A stretch of 64,000 bases of DNA from Chromatiales bacterium (GTDB lineage: Bacteria > Pseudomonadota > Gammaproteobacteria > UBA6429). Where the stretch lies: contig JALTJN010000526.1 in NCBI GenBank assembly GCA_027076405.1, positions 1 through 64,000 of the forward strand, in the 5' to 3' direction. The translations under genes were made by a program, and so were the position numbers. How positions within the stretch are numbered: the first letter of the stretch is position 1; the number at the start of each line of letters is the position of its first letter. Shown piece after piece: positions 26,556-35,573 of the stretch. The notes under the pieces were generated by a model. It worked only from the letters and a program-made list of their open reading frames with translations. It did no database searches and was not told the origin of the DNA.

Positions 26556-28272
26556 ATCTATTCAACGTATTACTCGTAAACAGGAAAATGTTACCTGTTT
26601 TTCTTCTGTTTTAAATCGGGTGTATGCAAATCGAAATATACAATCAGATTCAGAACTTAACTATTCAATGAGTCAGTTATTACCTTATAACAAATTGAAA
26701 GGAATTTCTGAGGCGGCGAAACTCATTAGTGAGGCCGTTAAAAATCAATTAAGAATTGTTATTGTGGGTGACTTTGATGTTGACGGGGCAACCAGTACAA
26801 CCGTGGCGGTAAAAGCATTGCGTAGTATGGGCGCACAACAGGTAGATTTTCTTGTTCCTAACCGTTTTGAGTATGGTTATGGTCTTACTCCGGAGATTGT
26901 TGATGTCGCTGTTGAGCAGTTTAATCCTGATGTTATTATAACGGTCGATAATGGAATATCGAGTCTGAAAGGAGTCAAAACAGCGAAAGAGCATAACCTG
27001 CAAGTTGTTATTACCGATCACCATTTACCTGCTGCGACTTTACCCAATGCTGATGCCATTGTTAATCCTAATCAGCCAGAGTGTCAGTTTAAAAGCAAAA
27101 TGCTTGCCGGTGTGGGGGTGATTTTTTATGTCATGTTGGCGGTTCGTGCTTTACTTCGGGAACAGCAGTGGTTTGCAGAACAGAATATAAATGAACCTAA
27201 TTTTGCGGAGCTATTAGATTTAGTCGCATTAGGTACGGTCGCGGATGTTGTTCCGCTTGATTTCAATAATCGTATTTTTGTATCGCAAGGGCTGGCACGG
27301 ATTCGTTCAGGTAAAGTGTGTGCCGGTATTAAAGCATTAATAGATATTGCTGGACGCGATGCCGAACGTTTGATTGCCAGTGACTTTGGTTTTGCTATTG
27401 CACCAAGATTAAATGCGGCAGGACGACTGGATGATATGTCGTTGGGCATAAATTGTTTATTAAGTGAAAATATCCCAGAAGCACATGCTATGGCGCAACA
27501 GCTGGATGAAATTAATTACGCTCGACGTGATATTGAAGCTGATATGAAACAGCAGGCAATGACAATATTGAAAAAAATGAATTTTGATGAAAATCAGAGT
27601 CTTCCGTATGGTTTGTGTCTCTATAACGAAGACTTTCATGAAGGTGTAGTAGGGATTATTGCTTCTCGGATAAAAGATCAGTGGCATCGTCCGGTTATTG
27701 TTTTTGCAAAGACCGAGAATAATTTATTAAAAGGTTCTGGTCGTTCAATTAAAGGGTTTCATTTACGTGATGCGCTCGATACTGTGGCGACAAAGCATCC
27801 TCAGTTAATTTCTAAATTTGGTGGTCATGCCATGGCTGCTGGGTTAACGATAGCGGAGTCGGATTATGATTTATTTACACAGTCCTTTGATGAGGAAGTC
27901 CGGCGTCATTTAGCTGAGTCTGATTTGCAGGGTGTGATTTTGAGTGACGGGGAATTACTGGAGCCGGAATTTAGTATGGCGACAGCAGAAGAACTGCGTT
28001 TTGCCGGTCCCTGGGGGCAAACATTTCAGGAACCTGTATTTGATGGTGAATTTAATGTGCTTAGTAAGCGTATTGTTGGAGAGAAACATTTAAAACTTTC
28101 ATTACAGCCTGTTGGCTCTCAATTAGACATTGATGCTATTGCTTTTAATGTGACAGATGAAGACTGGCCAGATCAGGTAAAAAACGTGAAAGTGGCTTAT
28201 CGTTTAGATGTGAATGTATTTCGAGGTAATAAGAATTTACAGTTAATGATTGATTATATTGAACCTTGTTGA
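26548..28272 (+). CDS. recJ: Single-stranded-DNA-specific exonuclease RecJ
   Basis: 574 residues, 5'-3' single-strand exonuclease used in RecF-pathway repair, mismatch repair and base-excision repair. The DHH phosphoesterase motifs are visible: IVGDFDVDGATST (motif I), ITVDNGISS (II) and VITDHHLPA (III, the DHH triad). The DHHA1 part includes the glycine-rich KGSGRSIKGFHLRDAL and SKFGGHAMAAGLT, and a C-terminal OB-type region follows. Length agrees with gammaproteobacterial RecJ. The ATG lies inside the end of the preceding gene (8-bp overlap), so the two are translationally coupled, the usual rpfE-recJ arrangement. Confidence 0.97.
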   Translation: MNKSIQRITRKQENVTCFSSVLNRVYANRNIQSDSELNYSMSQLLPYNKLKGISEAAKLISEAVKNQLRIVIVGDFDVDGATSTTVAVKALRSMGAQQVDFLVPNRFEYGYGLTPEIVDVAVEQFNPDVIITVDNGISSLKGVKTAKEHNLQVVITDHHLPAATLPNADAIVNPNQPECQFKSKMLAGVGVIFYVMLAVRALLREQQWFAEQNINEPNFAELLDLVALGTVADVVPLDFNNRIFVSQGLARIRSGKVCAGIKALIDIAGRDAERLIASDFGFAIAPRLNAAGRLDDMSLGINCLLSENIPEAHAMAQQLDEINYARRDIEADMKQQAMTILKKMNFDENQSLPYGLCLYNEDFHEGVVGIIASRIKDQWHRPVIVFAKTENNLLKGSGRSIKGFHLRDALDTVATKHPQLISKFGGHAMAAGLTIAESDYDLFTQSFDEEVRRHLAESDLQGVILSDGELLEPEFSMATAEELRFAGPWGQTFQEPVFDGEFNVLSKRIVGEKHLKLSLQPVGSQLDIDAIAFNVTDEDWPDQVKNVKVAYRLDVNVFRGNKNLQLMIDYIEPC

Positions 28273-28314
28273 ATTTTTGTAAACGATAGTATTTGTAACT
28301 TTTTATATAGCACA

Positions 28315-28380
28315 GCGTCGGCCTAAACGCCGACCTACAAAAGTCGAGCTCTTAATGTAGGTTGGCTTTCAAGCCGACGC
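28315..28380. repeat. Double-armed palindrome (TGTAGGTCGGC type)
   Basis: The arm 28315-28339 (GCGTCGGCCTAAACGCCGAC, then CTACA) and its inverted partner 28356-28380 (TGTAGGTTGGCTTTCAAGCC, then GACGC) match apart from a few bases. Each arm can also fold by itself (GTCGGC-CTAAAC-GCCGAC). A single related arm occurs at 39486-39510. This is the layout of paired REP elements. The rest of 28273-28516 shows no gene. Confidence 0.7.
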
Positions 28381-28516
28381 AGCTCTCTCTTTTCCCTCGA
28401 TCCTTTTCGAATCCCGCACAGATATGCAGTATTTTTTGGGAGATTGCCGTAGTCACTTTGTTCTCTCGCAATGACAATTAGTGTAGAATCCAGCCTTTAT
28501 TTTTAAGGATTTCAAT

Positions 28517-29615
28517 ATGTTGGAAATTAATCCAATTAAAACACGAATCAAAGACTTTCAGGAGCGTACCGATATCCTGAGGGGGTATCTTTGACTATGA
28601 AGCCAAACAAGAACAATTAGCCGAAGTTATTCGGGAACTCGAAGAGCCTGATGTTTGGGATAAGCCCGAGCGAGCTCAGGAATTAGGCCGAGAGCGAGTA
28701 CAGTTAGAAAAAATTGTTCATATTATCGATGAGCTAGATACCAGTTTAGTGGATGCGGCTGAATTGCTTGAACTTGCTGCAGAAGAAGATGATATTGATA
28801 CTGTAGAGTCTGTAGAAGCAGAACTGGATGGCAAAGAAAAATCTCTGGAACAACTCGAATTCCAACGTATGTTTTCCGGCCCAATGGATGCAAATAATGC
28901 TTTTTTAGATATTCAATCGGGCTCTGGTGGCACGGAAGCACAAGATTGGGCAGAAATGATCTTGCGTATGTATCTGCGCTGGGGAGAGAGTAACGGTTTT
29001 ACCACAGAGCTAGTTGAAGTGTCATCAGGTGAGGTGGCGGGGATTAAAAGTGCAACGATTAAGTTTACCGGGGAATATGCATTCGGTTGGTTGCGTACCG
29101 AAACAGGGGTGCACCGTTTAGTACGAAAGTCTCCTTTTGATTCCGGTAATCGACGTCATACTTCATTTGCTTCTGTTTTTGTTTCACCAGAAGTCGATGA
29201 TAATATTGAAATTGAAATTAATCCTGCCGATTTAAGGATTGATACATACCGCGCTAGTGGTGCTGGCGGACAACATGTGAATAAAACCGATTCCGCTGTA
29301 CGCTTAACACATGAACCCACAGGGATCGTGGTACAGTGCCAAAGCGGTCGCTCGCAACATCAAAATAAAGATAATGCGATGAAGCAACTTAAATCCAAAC
29401 TTTATGAGTTTGAATTACAAAAGCAAAATGCAGAAAAACAGGTGCTGGAAGAGAGTAAAACCGATATTGGCTGGGGCAGCCAAATCCGTTCTTATGTATT
29501 AGATCAGTCCAGAATAAAAGATTTGCGCACCAATGTTGAAACCAGTAATACTCAGGCTGTGCTTGATGGTGGATTAAATATGTTTATCGAAGCTAGCCTG
29601 AAAAGCGGCTTATAA
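28517..29615 (+). CDS. prfB: Peptide chain release factor 2, with programmed +1 frameshift
   Basis: 365 residues when joined as 28517-28591 plus 28593-29615. RF2 recognises UGA and UAA stops and releases the peptide. The first frame encodes [20 protein letters not shown] then LRGYL and meets TGA at 28592-28594 in the classic slippery site CTTTGA. An internal Shine-Dalgarno-like AGGGGG (28580-28585) lies just upstream. A +1 shift continues as [12 protein letters not shown]. This is the known autoregulatory device: scarce RF2 lets ribosomes shift and make more RF2. The catalytic GGQ is in [16 protein letters not shown], and length equals E. coli RF2. A continuous-frame caller would miss the first 77 codons and start at GTG 28749. 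lysS follows, the usual pairing. Confidence 0.97.
28580..28595 (+). promoter_or_regulatory. prfB programmed frameshift signal
   Basis: AGGGGG, a 3-nt spacer TAT and CTTTGAC place the anti-SD-binding site and the in-frame UGA at the spacing known for RF2 frameshifting. Cys/Asp codon choice after the stop (TGAC) favours the shift. Confidence 0.93.
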
Positions 29616-29621
29616 AATATT

Positions 29622-29699
29622 CGTCACTAAGGGCAGCAAGTACAAAAAGAAATTTAAGTTACTACTCTTTGTGTATTTGGTGTTCTTTGTGGCTAAACA
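29622..29699. repeat. Degenerate palindrome between prfB and lysS
   Basis: The arm near 29625-29650 (GTCACTAAGGGCAGCAAGTA, then CAAAAA) and CTTTGTGTATTTGGTGTTCT, then TTGTGGCTAA at 29667-29696 are loose inverted copies of the CTTTGTGTTCTTTGTGGT-type intergenic repeat common in gammaproteobacteria. The lysS start follows 20 bp later. Confidence 0.4.
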
Positions 29700-29719
29700 T
29701 TTATTAATAGAGAAAGATA

Positions 29720-31237
29720 ATGTCAGATAATAATGAACAACAACCCGTAGACGAAAACAAACTCATCGCTGAACGCCGTCAGAAATTGGCCGGTATCCGT
29801 GAAGCTGATGGTGCAACATTCCCGAATGATTTTCGTCGTAATGTGATGGCAGGGGAATTACAGGCAGAATATGGTGATAAAGAAAAAGATGAAATTGCTG
29901 CTTTAAATATTAGGGTTAGTGTTGCCGGCCGTATGATGTTGAAACGTGTTATGGGTAAAGCAAGTTTTGCCACGGTTCAGGATATGTCCGGCCGGATTCA
30001 GTTTTATGTTGCGCGTGATGACTTGCCGGAAGGTGTTTATAACGAGCAATTTAAAAAATGGGATATTGGAGACATCATCGGTGGTGAAGGTGTCTTAATG
30101 AAAACAAATAAAGGTGAATTGTCGGTTAAGTTAGACAGTATTCGTTTATTGACTAAATCATTACGTCCATTACCTGAAAAATTTAAAGGTGTTACTGATC
30201 AGGAAACCCGCTATCGTCAACGTTATCTTGATTTAATTATGAATGAAGAGTCGCGTAATACTTTTGTTATGCGTTCAAAAATTGTTGCTCATATTCGTGA
30301 GTTCTTAACGAAAAAAGATTTTCTGGAAGTTGAAACACCAATGATGCAGGTGATTCCGGGGGGGGCAACTGCGCGTCCATTTACTACTTATCATAATGCA
30401 CTCGATATGGATTTGTTTTTACGGATTGCGCCTGAGTTATATTTAAAACGCTTAGTCGTGGGTGGTTTTGAACGTGTGTTTGAGATTAACCGTAACTTCC
30501 GTAATGAAGGCTTGTCAACACGACATAATCCTGAATTTACCATGATTGAATTTTATGAAGCCTATGCTGATTACAAAGATCTTATGGATATAACAGAAGA
30601 AATGCTGCGTTCAATTGCCGAGAATGTTGTTGGTAAAACTAAAATTGATTACCAAGGTGATGTTTATGACTTTGGTAAACCTTTTGATCGAATGACGATT
30701 AAAGAATCTATTCTTCACTTTAACGATGATGTTACAGAGGAAGAACTGGATGATGAGGTTCAGGCCAGAGCTATTGCCACTCGCCTTGGTATTCCACTTA
30801 AAGACGGTTATGGCTTGGGAAAAGTTCAAATTGAAATATTTGAGAAAACTGTTGAGCATCGTTTAATGAATCCTACCTTTATTACCGCTTATCCAACCGA
30901 AGTTTCGCCTCTTGCTCGTCGCAATGATGATGATCCTTTTGTGACAGATCGTTTTGAATTTTTTGTCGGTGGACGTGAAATTGCCAATGGCTTCTCCGAG
31001 CTTAATGATGCAGAAGATCAGGCTGAACGCTTTAAAGCACAGGTAGAGGAAAAAGAAGCCGGTGATGATGAAGCCATGTTCTTTGATGAAGATTACATCA
31101 CTGCACTTGAGCATGGTATGCCACCTACTGCGGGTGAAGGTATCGGTATCGACCGGTTAGTTATGTTATTTACCGATTCACCGTCAATCCGCGACGTCCT
31201 CCTTTTCCCACATATGCGCCCAGAAACACAATCGTAG
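29720..31237 (+). CDS. lysS: Lysyl-tRNA synthetase, class II
   Basis: 505 residues; attaches lysine to tRNA-Lys. It has an N-terminal OB-fold anticodon-binding domain (about 55-160, including [20 protein letters not shown]) and a class II catalytic core. Motif 1 lies near [20 protein letters not shown], motif 2 is [18 protein letters not shown] and motif 3 is [15 protein letters not shown]. The ribosome site AGAAAGATA is weak, and ATG 29720 fits the family N-terminus. The protein ends [10 protein letters not shown]. The codons for RPETQS and the stop lie inside the first unit of a fourfold structured repeat, with the TAG spanning the hairpin loop and the first base of its 3' arm. Confidence 0.97.
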   Translation: MSDNNEQQPVDENKLIAERRQKLAGIREADGATFPNDFRRNVMAGELQAEYGDKEKDEIAALNIRVSVAGRMMLKRVMGKASFATVQDMSGRIQFYVARDDLPEGVYNEQFKKWDIGDIIGGEGVLMKTNKGELSVKLDSIRLLTKSLRPLPEKFKGVTDQETRYRQRYLDLIMNEESRNTFVMRSKIVAHIREFLTKKDFLEVETPMMQVIPGGATARPFTTYHNALDMDLFLRIAPELYLKRLVVGGFERVFEINRNFRNEGLSTRHNPEFTMIEFYEAYADYKDLMDITEEMLRSIAENVVGKTKIDYQGDVYDFGKPFDRMTIKESILHFNDDVTEEELDDEVQARAIATRLGIPLKDGYGLGKVQIEIFEKTVEHRLMNPTFITAYPTEVSPLARRNDDDPFVTDRFEFFVGGREIANGFSELNDAEDQAERFKAQVEEKEAGDDEAMFFDEDYITALEHGMPPTAGEGIGIDRLVMLFTDSPSIRDVLLFPHMRPETQS

Positions 31238-31509
31238 ATTGTGGTTAGGGGTGTACTAGACGAAACACCTTTATAAAAGGTGGTTCTTAAGTGAGCCCAG
31301 AAGCTTAATCGAAGATTAAGATTAGGGGAGTACTCGGCAAAGCTCGAAGAGCTTTATAAGTGAGCCCAGAAACACAATCGTAGATTGTGGTTAGGGGTGT
31401 ACTAGACAAACCGCACAGCGGTTTATAAGTGAGGCCAGAAGCTTAATCGAAGATTAGGCTTAGGGTCATACTAGATGAACCATCTTTATTAAAGATGTAT
31501 CTTAAGTAC
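31218..31509 (+). repeat. Fourfold structured repeat array at the lysS 3' end
   Basis: Units start at 31218, 31295, 31364 and 31433 (spacing 77, 69, 69) with the shared start GCCCAGAA (GGCCAGAA in unit 4). Each has hairpin 1, a linker around TTAGGGGTGTACTAG, hairpin 2 and, in units 1-3, an end AAGTGA. Hairpin 1 alternates CACAATC-GTA-GATTGTG (units 1, 3) with CTTAATC-GAA-GATTAAG (unit 2; unit 4 has one wobble). Hairpin 2 has four unrelated stems: CACCTT/AAGGTG, AAAGCTC/GAGCTTT, AAACCGC/GCGGTTT and CATCTTT/AAAGATG. Unit 1 overlaps the end of lysS. The rest of 31510-31612 is AT-rich, with a small palindrome AGGGAGTTCCCT at 31559-31570. Confidence 0.88.
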
Positions 31510-31612
31510 TTCATTAGTAGCTAGTAAACTCATTATATACACATTTTTTTAATATATTAGGGAGTTCCCTATAGTTAGTTTTTTATGAATTTGTGTCATT
31601 ATTCATAGTTAT

Positions 31613-33373
31613 ATGACTATGGACTCTCATCAAAATACTTCTGTTTTTAGAATGGAATGCTATAAATATCGCTTTCCGTATCTTTTCTTGACGCTATTTT
31701 TAATATTTTTACTCGCGGTTAGCTTGGTTTTTGTGTCTGACTATCGACGATTTGAAAAAAAATTCACGGATGATATTGCAATATTACATAATCAATTTGA
31801 ATTTTATATCAATCAAAACGAGGCTATCTTAGAAGGGTTATCTGCATTTATTGCCGGAGCAGGCGGAATTAACGAATATATGCTGAATCGTTATGCAGAA
31901 AAAATAAAGTCACGTTTCCCTCATGTTTATATGCTCGAAGTAGCTGAAGGTATTAAAAAAGATAATTTATCATCTTTTATTTTACAGCAGAGAAAAAAAG
32001 GCGACAAAAACTTTGATGTAAAATCGTTTGATTACTCAGAGAAAAGAAAATGGCAAAATTTACCATCATCTGATCAATATTTTCCGTTAACTTATCTTTA
32101 TCCCATCTCTAAAGCTTCTCAAAAAGTGCTTGGTCTGGATTTAAAGACATGTGATCTTTTAGGCGTAGCTCTTGAAAAAACTTTAAATGATGGCGGATAT
32201 CAGACCAGTTTGCCTTTTAATCTTATTGAGGGTGAGAAAGCCTTTATTATGCTTAAAAAGGTTGAGCCTTTAAGTGCTAAAGCAGAAAAAATTTATGTGA
32301 CTGTTATTGTTGTTACAGCTGATTCCTTTATTTTGAATACAAAAAAAATGGGTGAGTCTCTCGGGGTTTTGATTTATCACAGTGATAAATCAAAGGACGA
32401 TAGTGCCGGTTATTTTTTATTTAAAGATTTTAAAAAGAATCGTTTTTTGCCCGTATTTGTTTCTGAAATAAAACCTAAAGAAAGCAAATCAGGTTTTGGT
32501 TTGGAGATTAGTAAGCAGTTTCAATATAAGGATATAAGCTGGGGATTATTACTATCAATATTGTTTTTTACAATATTGATATATCGTTTTGTAAAAAACT
32601 TGCTGTCAAAGAATAAGCAGGAACGAGATAAAATTCAGGAGATTTTACATCAAAAAAATAAAATGATGGCCATAAGCACTTTAACGGGTGGCATTGCTCA
32701 TGAATTTAACAATAATTTAAGTGTTGTGCGAGGTTTCTTAAATCTTCTTTCGGACAAATATGCTAATAATAAAGAATCATTAGAATGGATTAAGCATGTC
32801 GAAAAAGCTTCTGAAAAATGTATTGATCTTACTCACAAGTTGCTTGTTTTTTCTCGATACAAAGGGATTAGTGAGCGAGTTGGTGGCATAAATATTAATG
32901 ATGTTATTTTAAAAATACATGACCAAGTAGAAGAATGTGTAAAAGATTTAATTGATGTTAAATTTTCATTAGCAAAGCAGTTACCATTAGTGTTATTAAA
33001 TGAAGATGATTTTATAGAAATCATCATGAATCTTGTCGGCAATGCGAATGAAGCCATTCAAGCGCAAGGAACAATTGTTTTAAGTACAAAGGTATCCAGG
33101 CTTCCTGTTAAAGCAGAACTGGAAGCAGGAGATCTGTCTTCTGATGAGAACTACGTTCATTTATCAGTGTCTGATACAGGTCTTGGTATTGATGAAAATA
33201 TTAAGCCACATATTTTCGATCCCTTCTTTACGACGAAGGATTTTGGTGATGGTTCAGGTATGGGGCTGGCAATTGTTTATGGTTTGGTTAAATTAAATAA
33301 AGGTTATATTGATTTTGAATCAAATATAAATAAGGGAACGGTTTTCAATTTATATTTTCCGCTCTTAAAATAA
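31613..33373 (+). CDS. Membrane sensor histidine kinase with CHASE domain
   Basis: 586 residues. Two transmembrane segments (about 21-42 and 311-328) bracket a periplasmic CHASE-type sensor domain (about 65-250), a fold that binds small extracellular ligands. The cytoplasmic part has a HisKA dimerisation region with GGIAHEFNNNLSVVRGF (phospho-acceptor His about 363). An HATPase domain follows, with the N box NLVGNANEAI, G1 DTGLGID and G2 GSGMGLAIVYGLV. The HEFNN type resembles NtrB/DctB-like kinases. There is no receiver or output domain and no response regulator beside it, so it is an orphan kinase here. ATG 31613 or 31619 could start it; neither has a clear ribosome site. The gene follows the lysS repeat array. 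Confidence 0.9.
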   Translation: MTMDSHQNTSVFRMECYKYRFPYLFLTLFLIFLLAVSLVFVSDYRRFEKKFTDDIAILHNQFEFYINQNEAILEGLSAFIAGAGGINEYMLNRYAEKIKSRFPHVYMLEVAEGIKKDNLSSFILQQRKKGDKNFDVKSFDYSEKRKWQNLPSSDQYFPLTYLYPISKASQKVLGLDLKTCDLLGVALEKTLNDGGYQTSLPFNLIEGEKAFIMLKKVEPLSAKAEKIYVTVIVVTADSFILNTKKMGESLGVLIYHSDKSKDDSAGYFLFKDFKKNRFLPVFVSEIKPKESKSGFGLEISKQFQYKDISWGLLLSILFFTILIYRFVKNLLSKNKQERDKIQEILHQKNKMMAISTLTGGIAHEFNNNLSVVRGFLNLLSDKYANNKESLEWIKHVEKASEKCIDLTHKLLVFSRYKGISERVGGININDVILKIHDQVEECVKDLIDVKFSLAKQLPLVLLNEDDFIEIIMNLVGNANEAIQAQGTIVLSTKVSRLPVKAELEAGDLSSDENYVHLSVSDTGLGIDENIKPHIFDPFFTTKDFGDGSGMGLAIVYGLVKLNKGYIDFESNINKGTVFNLYFPLLK

Positions 33374-33400
33374 AAAAAAGCACTCTTTAAGAATACTTTT
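33372..33400 (-). terminator. Intrinsic terminator for the HDOD gene
   Basis: Read on the minus strand, AAAGTATTC (33399-33391), a TTAAA loop and GAGTGCTTT (33385-33377) form a 9-bp stem using two G-U pairs, followed by a run of T (complement of 33372-33379). It faces the 3' end of the histidine kinase gene and fits the minus-strand gene best. Confidence 0.6.
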
Positions 33401-33419
33401 GACAGAAGTAAATTACAGG

Positions 33420-34262
33420 TTAAGTAAGAGCCGCTCTTGCTGCTTCAATATTTACATTTGTTTCATCCATATCAACGACACTAACATCAGACTGAAGCCC
33501 GAGTTTGTCAAATGCAGGAACCGTTGCCCAGTCTACATTTGTATGGCGATGGTTACTGTCAATTAGACTTTGCAGGTTAGCAACGATAACGACATCAACA
33601 TAATCTGGTCCATTTTCAGAATTTCGAGTTAAGTCCTCATGATCTTCAGCCACGCTGATAAGTTCATCCGGAAAATTCCATTTGCGTAAAATCTCGGCAC
33701 CAATAGTGGTATGTACAGTATCAATGATCCGATCAAGGGTCGCTTCATCATCAATTAAATCGGGGTAATCTTCTGCACGGCTTAAAATGGGAAGGGTGCC
33801 AATGTCGTGAACGAGCCCTGCTAACATGGCTTGATCGGGTTGAAGTTTGGTAAATTGACTGGCTAGAGCATGTGATATGGCAGCAACTTCGGTTGAATGT
33901 TCCCATATTTTACGTAAGCGTTTATCGGTTACATCAGATGTGGCCTGAAACATTTGTTCCATCACCATGCTGGTAACAAGATTACGGATCATATTACTGC
34001 CCATACGTGTAACAGCAGCTTCAACTGTTTCGATAGGGTTCGCAGCGCGAAGTAATGGGCTATTTGATACCTGAATCATACGAGCTGAAAGTGCTGCATC
34101 ACTGGTAATAATCTTTGCAACATCAATTAAAGAAGAATTTTCATCCTCCAGTGTATCTCGAACTTTAAGGGCAACTTCAGGAAGTGTGGGAAGAACAAGT
34201 TTATCATTCTCCAAATCCTCTAATAATTTATCGAGGAATTTTTCTTCAGCAGCGGCATCCAT
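33420..34262 (-). CDS. HDOD-domain protein
   Basis: 280 residues, one HDOD domain (about 20-225), a helical relative of HD phosphohydrolases used in signalling, motility or stress proteins; most members lack the metal ligands. Seen: KLVLPTLPEVALKVRDTLED, the opening pattern; SDAALSARMIQVSNSPLLR; AAVTRMGSNMIRNLV; and AGLVHDIGTLPILS with the HD pair, followed later by WNFPDELISVAEDHEDL. No extra sensor or GGDEF domain is present, so it is probably an adaptor. It lies 65 bp downstream of ygfZ on the same strand. The start MDAAAEEKFLDKLLED has no signal peptide. Role unknown. Confidence 0.9.
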   Translation of the reverse strand: MDAAAEEKFLDKLLEDLENDKLVLPTLPEVALKVRDTLEDENSSLIDVAKIITSDAALSARMIQVSNSPLLRAANPIETVEAAVTRMGSNMIRNLVTSMVMEQMFQATSDVTDKRLRKIWEHSTEVAAISHALASQFTKLQPDQAMLAGLVHDIGTLPILSRAEDYPDLIDDEATLDRIIDTVHTTIGAEILRKWNFPDELISVAEDHEDLTRNSENGPDYVDVVIVANLQSLIDSNHRHTNVDWATVPAFDKLGLQSDVSVVDMDETNVNIEAARAALT

Positions 34263-34327
34263 TTTATTATCCTTATCTATTGTTATAGAATTATTATCGG
34301 CATTATTCTGAAAACTTTAAATTTTAT

Positions 34328-35380
34328 TTATTCTTTTTCTTCTTTTTCCAGCTTATATGGCAGATCTGCCAGCTGTATTACCGGCCCTGTATTATCACCA
34401 ATATGTAAGGTCTCATTTTCCGCTTTTTCAATTTGCAATACGGCTAAAAATTCAATTTGTTTATCTTTTGACCAGCTTGCCGAGACAATTTGTCCTGCTT
34501 TTTGTTCTTTTTCATCACCAGTCATAATTGCCTGACCAGGCATAGGCAACTCATCACTATTAACATAACCGATATAAAGTCGGCGTTTAAGCTTTCCCAG
34601 ATAATGCATGCGGGCGACAACTTCCTGACCGGGGTAGCAGCCTTTGGTAAAACTAAGGCTGTTGATGGCTTGCAGATTAACCATTTGCGGGACAAAAGCT
34701 TCTACTGTTTCAGTAACAACTTCTGGAATAGCGGCACGTATTGTTAGTAAATTCCAGCTATTTTGACCGATGGCCGCTGCATCATTTTGTAACTTTTGCC
34801 ATAATTCTATAATGTTGTCAGTAGAACCATGAGCTTCATAGCGAGGCAGTTTTCCAGCTAATTTGATAAGAGTGATTCCGTTTTCGGTGTTTGCTTCATC
34901 CGTGTGTTCTGGTAGCTTTTTGAATATTGCAGTAAGATGTTTTGTTGCATTTAATCCTGCAATACCTATACGGGATAAATCATCGCTGCGATCTGTTAAA
35001 TTAACTTTACTACGCATAACAAACATACGAAGTCGTTTTAATGTTGCTTCACAAATATCTGAGCGCAATCGTAAAAAATAACTATTTTCAATTTTAAATA
35101 TTCTAAAGTTAGCCAGAATACGGCCTTTAGGGTTACAGTAGGCACTAAGTTGACCTAAATGTTCAGTGACAAGTTTAATATCATTGGTAAGCTGACCCTG
35201 TAAAAAATCGACAACATCATCACCACTCGCTTCGATTAATGAGTAATGACTGAGATCAGCAAGCACCATATTATCAAAAGCAGATTGTTCTTCATCTGTC
35301 GAGAGTGTAAATTTTTCGACAGTGTTGTTCTCTATTGTTGCGTTATTGCTTAAGAGAAATTTTTCCCATTGAGTATTCAT
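34328..35380 (-). CDS. ygfZ: YgfZ, folate-binding Fe-S cluster protein
   Basis: 350 residues, related to the glycine-cleavage T protein. YgfZ binds tetrahydrofolate and supports the making or repair of certain iron-sulfur proteins. The diagnostic motif is KGCYPGQEVVARMHYLGKLK, whose Cys is essential in E. coli YgfZ. The N-terminal part shows the fold's FLQGQLTNDI and YCNPKGRILANFRIF. Its position beside the sdh operon (divergent, 193 bp away) is common in gammaproteobacteria and makes sense because SdhB carries three Fe-S clusters. The start MNTQWEKFLLSNN fits the family length. The downstream HDOD gene may be co-transcribed. Confidence 0.95.
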   Translation of the reverse strand: MNTQWEKFLLSNNATIENNTVEKFTLSTDEEQSAFDNMVLADLSHYSLIEASGDDVVDFLQGQLTNDIKLVTEHLGQLSAYCNPKGRILANFRIFKIENSYFLRLRSDICEATLKRLRMFVMRSKVNLTDRSDDLSRIGIAGLNATKHLTAIFKKLPEHTDEANTENGITLIKLAGKLPRYEAHGSTDNIIELWQKLQNDAAAIGQNSWNLLTIRAAIPEVVTETVEAFVPQMVNLQAINSLSFTKGCYPGQEVVARMHYLGKLKRRLYIGYVNSDELPMPGQAIMTGDEKEQKAGQIVSASWSKDKQIEFLAVLQIEKAENETLHIGDNTGPVIQLADLPYKLEKEEKE

Positions 35381-35466
35381 ATTTAACCTGTGAAATTTAT
35401 TATTTGAAACTTATTGCTGTTTGCTGTATCAATAGAGTAATGCGTTTAATCTTGTTGAAAGATAAA

Positions 35467-35483
35467 CCCACCTTAAGTGTGGG
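35467..35483. other. Small hairpin between ygfZ and sdhC
   Basis: CCCAC-CTTAAGT-GTGGG lies in the 193-bp divergent gap. The stem is only 5 bp and no T-run follows, so it is a possible regulatory site rather than a terminator. Nothing else was recognised in 35381-35573. Confidence 0.25.
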
Positions 35484-35573
35484 ATGGATTATACCGTACA
35501 GTTGCACATCTTAAAATGAACTATTTTTAATATTATAGAACTAATCTTGTAAATCAATAACCTCAGGATTTGT

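Noticed and set aside
28749..29615. Truncated RF2 starting at GTG 28749
   Set aside because: The upstream slip site and matching N-terminal codons show the full-length frameshifted prfB from 28517.
31218..31509. CRISPR array or type III toxin-antitoxin (ToxI-like) repeats
   Set aside because: Units are 69-77 bp with internal hairpins and no short identical repeats separated by unique spacers; no cas or ToxN-like gene is nearby.
31218..31509. Integron attC sites
   Set aside because: TTAGGGG resembles a core site loosely, but no GTTRRRY/RYYYAAC pair, cassette genes or integrase are present.
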